Shown: positions 60,038-64,000 of the stretch, piece after piece
Numbering within the stretch: position 1 is the first letter of the stretch
How the letters are laid out: each line of letters begins with the position of its first letter
Source of the DNA: JAMXLO01 sp963726125
GTDB taxonomy: Bacteria; Pseudomonadota; Alphaproteobacteria; Acetobacterales; Acetobacteraceae
NCBI GenBank assembly: GCA_963726125.1
Contig: CAVSBG010000020.1
Span: 248,001-312,000, forward strand
DNA length: 64,000 nt
Direction: 5' to 3'
The notes under the pieces: model-generated
Seen by the model: the letters and a program-made list of their open reading frames with translations, nothing else
Told to the model about the DNA's origin: nothing
Database searches by the model: none
Position numbers and translations under genes: made by a program

Positions 60038-60913
60038 ATGAGTGATAACCGGAGCGTCGTCGTTTCACTGATCGACCGGCACTACCAGCGGTTGCTGACC
60101 GATTGGCTTTCCTGCCAGAAACGCGACGCGAGACTTGGCGACGGGCAACGCGAGTCTGAAGCGAAGGAGTTCGCCCGGCGCTTTCTGGAGGAGCTTCGCC
60201 GCTGCGCCTCAATCGCGCAGTTCGACAACCTCGAGGCACCGGAATGCGCGCCAATGCGCGATTTGCTGGACGAATTGTCCCGTGCGCGTCTGGTGCAGGG
60301 CTTTAGTCCCAGCGAGACTGCCACCTTCGTTTTCTCGCTGAAGGAGCCGCTGTTCGAAATGCTGCGCCGCGAAATCGGCGACAACACCGAGAGTCTGGCG
60401 CGCGAGATCTGGACCGCCACCGGACTGCTGGACAGGCTCGGCCTCTACACGACCGAGTCCTATGTGCGGACGCGAGAGGAAGTGATCAGGCGTCAGCAGC
60501 AGGAACTGCTGGAGCTGTCCACCCCGGTCGTCGAGCTGTGGGACGGTGTACTGGCCCTTCCGCTGATTGGTACGCTCGACAGCGCGCGCACGCAGATCGT
60601 CATGGAGAGCCTGCTGGAGCGTATCGTCACCTCCGGCGCGGAGATCGCCATCATTGACATCACCGGCGTGCCGACCGTGGACACGCTGGTTGCTCAGCAT
60701 TTGATCAAGACGATCTCGGCCGCGCGCCTGATGGGAGCCGATTGCATCCTCAGCGGCATCCGTCCGCAGATTGCGCAGACGATCGTCCATCTCGGGCTGG
60801 AGCTGAACGTTATCTCCAAGGCGACGATGGCCAGCGCCCTGGCGCTCGCGCTGCGCCGCACAGGCAAGGTTGTCGTCGATCGGGCGAAATCCGCCGCCAC
60901 ACCTCCGGAATAG
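60038..60913 (+). CDS. rsbR: Stressosome scaffold RsbR-like
   Basis: This 291-aa protein has an N-terminal non-haem globin-like sensor region (about 1-155) and a C-terminal STAS domain (about 160-280: LELSTPVVELWDGVLALPLIGTLDSARTQIVMESLL...IIDITGVPTVDTLVAQHLIKTISAARLMGADCILSGIRPQIAQTIVHLGL). By comparison with B. subtilis RsbR, the phosphorylation sites correspond to S182 (LDSAR) and T216 (TVDT); the first is Ser where B. subtilis has Thr. It forms the stressosome core with RsbS. Confidence 0.9.
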   Translation: MSDNRSVVVSLIDRHYQRLLTDWLSCQKRDARLGDGQRESEAKEFARRFLEELRRCASIAQFDNLEAPECAPMRDLLDELSRARLVQGFSPSETATFVFSLKEPLFEMLRREIGDNTESLAREIWTATGLLDRLGLYTTESYVRTREEVIRRQQQELLELSTPVVELWDGVLALPLIGTLDSARTQIVMESLLERIVTSGAEIAIIDITGVPTVDTLVAQHLIKTISAARLMGADCILSGIRPQIAQTIVHLGLELNVISKATMASALALALRRTGKVVVDRAKSAATPPE

Positions 60914-60917
60914 ACGT

Positions 60918-61301
60918 ATGGCTGAGATCCCCATCCTGAAGATTGGCGACTGCCTGCTGGTCTCCATTCAGGTTGACATGCACGATCGGCTCGCGCTGGC
61001 GCTGCAAGACGACCTGACCGAGCGAATTGTGGCCGACCATGCGCGCGGCGTGATGATCGACATATCGGCGCTGGAAATCGTCGATTCTTTTATCGGGCGC
61101 ATGCTCAACAATATTGCTGCCATGTCGCGTGTGCTGGATGCGGTGACTGTCGTCGTCGGCATGCGGCCGGCGGTGGCGATCACGCTGGTGGAGCTGGGCC
61201 TGGGGCTGACTGGCGTGCGCACCGCATTGAACGTGGACAAGGGGCTCGCGCTCATTCGGCGCATCATCGATAGCGACAGCCTGGATGCAGATCGAGACTG
61301 A
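60918..61301 (+). CDS. rsbS: Stressosome STAS protein RsbS
   Basis: This 127-aa single STAS domain (MAEIPILKIGDCLLVSIQVD, then VMIDISALEIVDSFIGRMLNNIAAMSRVLDAVTVVVGMRPAVAITLVELGLGL) is close to RsbS. S57 in IVDSFIG corresponds to the Ser that RsbT phosphorylates. The start lies four bases after the rsbR stop. Its 3' end overlaps the rsbT start by 17 bases, so the genes are coupled. Confidence 0.9.
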   Translation: MAEIPILKIGDCLLVSIQVDMHDRLALALQDDLTERIVADHARGVMIDISALEIVDSFIGRMLNNIAAMSRVLDAVTVVVGMRPAVAITLVELGLGLTGVRTALNVDKGLALIRRIIDSDSLDADRD

Positions 61302-61689
61302 TGAAACCATGCCGCTGCGCTCGTCAGATGACGTGGTGCGGGTGCGGCAGGCTGTGCGGGCGCGCGCTATTGCTGCCGGGTTCAGCCTCGTGGACCAGAC
61401 CAAGATCGTCACTGCTGCGAGCGAGATCGGCCGCAACACCGTTGACTATGGCGGCGGCGGGTCGCTGCGTATCGAGGTGCTGCGCGACCGGGAGCGTCGC
61501 GGCGTGCGGCTGACCTTCACCGATCAAGGGCCCGGCATTCCTGACCTGGCGCGCGCCATGACCGATGGCTACACCACCGGCCACGGTCTAGGGCTCGGGA
61601 TGAGCGGCGCCAAACGCCTGTCGAATGAATTCGAGGTCAAATCGACGCCAGGGCAAGGCACCACGGTGATCCTGGCGCGTTGGAAATAG
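61285..61689 (+). CDS. rsbT: Serine/threonine kinase RsbT
   Basis: This 134-aa GHKL-type kinase shows the N box AASEIGRNTVDYGGGGSL, DQGPGIPDL and the lid motif GHGLGLGMSGAKRL. RsbT phosphorylates the STAS proteins of the stressosome and, when released, activates a downstream partner. An inner ATG at 61309 is also possible as start. The stop codon is directly followed by the next gene (GTG at 61690). Confidence 0.9.
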   Translation: MQIETDETMPLRSSDDVVRVRQAVRARAIAAGFSLVDQTKIVTAASEIGRNTVDYGGGGSLRIEVLRDRERRGVRLTFTDQGPGIPDLARAMTDGYTTGHGLGLGMSGAKRLSNEFEVKSTPGQGTTVILARWK

Positions 61690-62673
61690 GTGTTCACCGC
61701 CGTCTCCGATCGCAGTCAGGTTGCCCAGGCCCGCCGGCTTGTCAGCGACCAGGCGGCGAAAATCGGTTTGCCGCGAGACCGCATCGACCAGACCGACATC
61801 GTGGTCACCGAGCTTGCCACCAACCTTCTCAAGCATGGTGGCGGCGGCTTCATCCATGCGCGATTGTACGACGATGCTGGCGGTTCGGGACTGGAAGTGC
61901 TGGCACTGGACCGCGGCCGGGGCATGGCCGATTTCGGGCGCTGCATGGAAGACGGCTACTCGACTGCCGGCAGCCCAGGGACCGGTCTCGGCGCGATCAA
62001 GCGGCTGACGGACGAAATGCGTGCGTATTCGCGGCCGGGTTTGGGCACCGCGATCATGGTGCGTATCCTGCACCGCCCCGGCACCGGACGCGGCATGTTG
62101 GCGGGTGCGGTGCTGGCGCCCTATCCGGGCGAGCAGGTCTGCGGCGACAACTGGGCGTTCAGCCACCCCCAGGCCGGACCGACGTTGCTCCTGGCTGATG
62201 GCGCGGGCCACGGCGTCGACGCCGCACGTGCCGCCGAAGCCGCCATCCAGACCTTCGCGGCCCATATCCACCTTTCCTGTGAGGAAATCGTCGCCGCGCT
62301 GCACCGCACCTTGGCGCCCACACGCGGCGCCGCGGTGGCGGTCGCCCGGGTTGACATGGCGGCGCGGGCAGTCCGCTTCGTCGGTGTCGGCAACATCAGC
62401 GCCATCCTCGTCCATTCGAGCGGTGCTCGCCACATGGTGTCGCACAACGGCACGGCCGGGCACGTCGCGCCGCGCATTCGCGAATTCACCTATGAGTTCG
62501 ATGGCAGTCCGTTGGTGATCCTGCACTCGGACGGATTGGCCACACGCTGGGATATCGCCGCGTATCCGGGCCTCACCGTGCAGCATCCGTCGCTGGTCGC
62601 TGGCGTGCTGTTGCGCGACCACCGGCGCGGTCGCGACGACGCCTCCGTTGTCGCGATGCGGGCAGCGTCCTAG
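61690..62673 (+). CDS. RsbT-like ATPase fused to a PP2C/SpoIIE-type phosphatase
   Basis: This 327-aa protein starts at GTG directly after the rsbT stop. Residues about 1-125 are an RsbT-like ATPase (VTELATNLLKHGGGG, DRGRGMADF, GTGLGAIKRLTDEM). Residues about 135-325 are a PP2C-like phosphatase (NWAFSHPQAGPTLLLADGAGHGVDAARAAEAA; VGVGNISAILVHSS; HSDGLATRWD; RDDASVVAM), related to RsbX. A kinase-type ATPase and the phosphatase that would reset the stressosome are thus on one chain. Domain order is a clear fusion. Confidence 0.88.
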   Translation: MFTAVSDRSQVAQARRLVSDQAAKIGLPRDRIDQTDIVVTELATNLLKHGGGGFIHARLYDDAGGSGLEVLALDRGRGMADFGRCMEDGYSTAGSPGTGLGAIKRLTDEMRAYSRPGLGTAIMVRILHRPGTGRGMLAGAVLAPYPGEQVCGDNWAFSHPQAGPTLLLADGAGHGVDAARAAEAAIQTFAAHIHLSCEEIVAALHRTLAPTRGAAVAVARVDMAARAVRFVGVGNISAILVHSSGARHMVSHNGTAGHVAPRIREFTYEFDGSPLVILHSDGLATRWDIAAYPGLTVQHPSLVAGVLLRDHRRGRDDASVVAMRAAS

Positions 62674-62682
62674 GCTGGCGGG

Positions 62683-64000
62683 ATGAACACGCGGCTGCTG
62701 CAGATCGTGATCGCCACCGAGACGGACATCGTGGTGGCGCGCAAGCGGACGCGGCGGCTGGCGGAGCTCATCGGCTACGATCGGCAAGACCAGACGCGGG
62801 TCACAACCGCGGTGTCGGAGATCGTGCGCAACGCGTTCGAATATGCCGGCGGGGGTCAAATCGAATTCCGGCTGGCAGACGATTCCTTTGTGATCACGGT
62901 GCGCGATCGCGGACCCGGCATTGCGGATCTGCCTGCCGTACTGGCTGGTTCTCACAAGTCTGCGACAGGAATGGGCGTCGGCCTGCTGGGCGCGCAACGC
63001 CTGATGGATGCATTCGAGGTGACCTCGAAACCCGGCGGGACGACGGTACGGTTGGGCAAACACCTGCCGCGCCAGGCAGAGTTGATCACTCCGTCGCGAC
63101 TTCGACGCATCATGGACGAGTTGGCAGCGGACGGACCTGCCGACGCGGTTGAGGAAATCGGCAAGCAGAACCAGCAAATCCTGCTGCAAATGGATGAGCT
63201 CCGGTCGCGGCAGGAAGATCTTGAGCGGCTCAACCAGGAATTGCAGGACACCAACCGCGGCGTCGTTGCCCTCTATGCGGAATTGGACGAACGCGCCGAC
63301 CATCTGCGCCGCGCGGACGAACTAAAGTCAAAGTTCCTCTCGCACATGAGCCACGAATTCCGCACGCCGTTGAATTCGATCCTGGCGCTCTCGAACCTGC
63401 TGCTGGCGCGCGCGGATGGCGACCTGACGGGGGAGCAGGAGACCCAGGTGCGCTTCATCCGCAAGGCTGCGGAGAACCTGACCGAACTGGTGGACGACCT
63501 GCTGGACCTCGCGAAGGTGGAGGCCGGCAAGACCGTGGTCGCACCATCGCCGTTCACCGCTGCATCCTTGTTCGGTGCATTGCGCGGCATGCTGCGCCCG
63601 CTGCTGGTCGGCGATGCCGTCGCGCTGCTGTTCGACGAACCGGAGGATGTACCGCCGCTCGACACCGACGAGGCGAAGGTTTCGCAGATCCTGCGCAATT
63701 TCATTTCCAACGCGATCAAGTTCACTGAACGCGGCGAGGTGCGGATATGGGCGACCGCGGACCCGGCGGCCGACACCGTCAGCTTCCACGTGCGCGACAC
63801 AGGGATCGGGATTGCGCCCGCCGACGTCGAACTCATCTTCCAGGAGTTCGGTCAGGTCGCCCATCGACTGCAGGGCCGCGTGAAGGGCACCGGGCTTGGT
63901 CTGCCACTGTCCCGGAAGTTGGCCGAATTGCTGGGCGGCAGCATCACGGTGGACAGCGTGCCTGGTCGGGGTTCGACGTTCTCGGTGATCCTGCCTCGGG
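62683..64000 (+). CDS. RsbT-like ATPase fused to a sensor histidine kinase (partial)
   Basis: The gene starts at 62683 (MNTRLLQIVIATETDIVVAR) and runs past the window, with 439 codons visible. Residues about 1-125 are an RsbT-like ATPase (SEIVRNAFEYAGGGQIEF, DRGPGIADLP, GMGVGLLGAQRL). Residues about 150-215 form a coiled coil. Then follow HisKA with H224 (FLSHMSHEFRTPLNSIL) and a second catalytic ATPase (NFISNAIKFTE, RDTGIGIAPAD, GTGLGLPLSRKLAELLGG). No membrane segment is visible, so it is cytosolic. It could pass a stressosome state to the divergent receiver. Confidence 0.92.
   Translation, partial: MNTRLLQIVIATETDIVVARKRTRRLAELIGYDRQDQTRVTTAVSEIVRNAFEYAGGGQIEFRLADDSFVITVRDRGPGIADLPAVLAGSHKSATGMGVGLLGAQRLMDAFEVTSKPGGTTVRLGKHLPRQAELITPSRLRRIMDELAADGPADAVEEIGKQNQQILLQMDELRSRQEDLERLNQELQDTNRGVVALYAELDERADHLRRADELKSKFLSHMSHEFRTPLNSILALSNLLLARADGDLTGEQETQVRFIRKAAENLTELVDDLLDLAKVEAGKTVVAPSPFTAASLFGALRGMLRPLLVGDAVALLFDEPEDVPPLDTDEAKVSQILRNFISNAIKFTERGEVRIWATADPAADTVSFHVRDTGIGIAPADVELIFQEFGQVAHRLQGRVKGTGLGLPLSRKLAELLGGSITVDSVPGRGSTFSVILPR

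Noticed and set aside
61588..63303. 571-aa open frame on the minus strand
   Set aside because: It is antisense to rsbT, the PP2C fusion and the kinase, all of which have clear family motifs. High-GC codon bias often leaves the opposite strand open. Its translation is Arg/His/Gln-rich and shows no domain.
1..64000. CRISPR arrays, tRNA or rRNA genes, insertion sequences, integrases
   Set aside because: No regularly spaced repeats, cloverleaf, ribosomal RNA segment, transposase or tyrosine/serine recombinase motif was found on either strand.

Overview
The window looks like part of a high-G+C alphaproteobacterial chromosome, most likely Acetobacteraceae or a close Rhodospirillales relative. This is inferred from gene content (lnt next to an Xre regulator, ftsE-ftsX-ydcF-plsC-DUF2125, argD-argF, hslO) and from high-GC coding bias; no rRNA, tRNA or other taxonomic marker is present.

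Positions 1-17553 hold the structural half of a contractile-tailed (myovirus-type) prophage, entirely on the minus strand. In transcription order it encodes the large terminase, portal, scaffold, major capsid, head-completion proteins, tail sheath, tail tube, a tail-assembly chaperone with a canonical -1 frameshift site (GGGAAAC), a short tape-measure candidate, hub and baseplate proteins (U, X, D, V, W, J and a frameshifted I), and a glycine-rich tail fibre with accessory proteins. No small terminase, repressor, replication gene or integrase lies on the terminase side, where chromosomal genes begin almost at once. The DNA here is visibly more A/T-rich than the rest.

Positions 17.8-30.5 kb are mixed chromosomal genes: a small lipoprotein, a receiver domain with Glu in place of the phospho-accepting Asp, a DUF6065-like protein, a large SARP/BTAD-TPR regulator, a DUF1989 protein beside a complete TRAP transporter (dctPQM), a lipoprotein, hslO, an acetyltransferase, a frameshifted MFS transporter, a glutathione transferase and recX. 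Positions 30.6-37.2 kb carry argD-argF, an esterase, a response regulator and a hybrid histidine kinase with HPt.

Positions 37.3-44.6 kb form a tightly overlapping operon: a small Xre regulator followed by hyfB-C-E-F-G-I-like genes. The large subunit lacks the NiFe-ligand cysteines and no ferredoxin-type subunit is present, so this is best read as an energy-converting hydrogenase-related (Ehr-like) membrane complex and not a hydrogenase. It is followed by a tautomerase and a sugar ABC transporter cassette broken by many indels.

Positions 48-58.7 kb carry housekeeping genes: an aldo/keto reductase, lnt, an Xre regulator, DUF2244, nth, an ACT-like protein preceded by a Thr-rich leader peptide and nested hairpins, DUF2125 (frameshifted), plsC, ydcF, ftsX, ftsE, a zinc-ribbon protein and two CMD/AhpD-type proteins. 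After a 0.75-kb non-coding stretch, 59.5-64 kb is a stressosome locus: a response regulator divergent from rsbR-rsbS-rsbT, an RsbT-like ATPase fused to a PP2C phosphatase, and an RsbT-like ATPase fused to a histidine kinase that runs off the window.

At least nine genes outside the programmed site contain apparent single-base frameshifts, densest at 45.4-48.0 kb. This means either gene decay or local sequence error; the window alone cannot separate the two.
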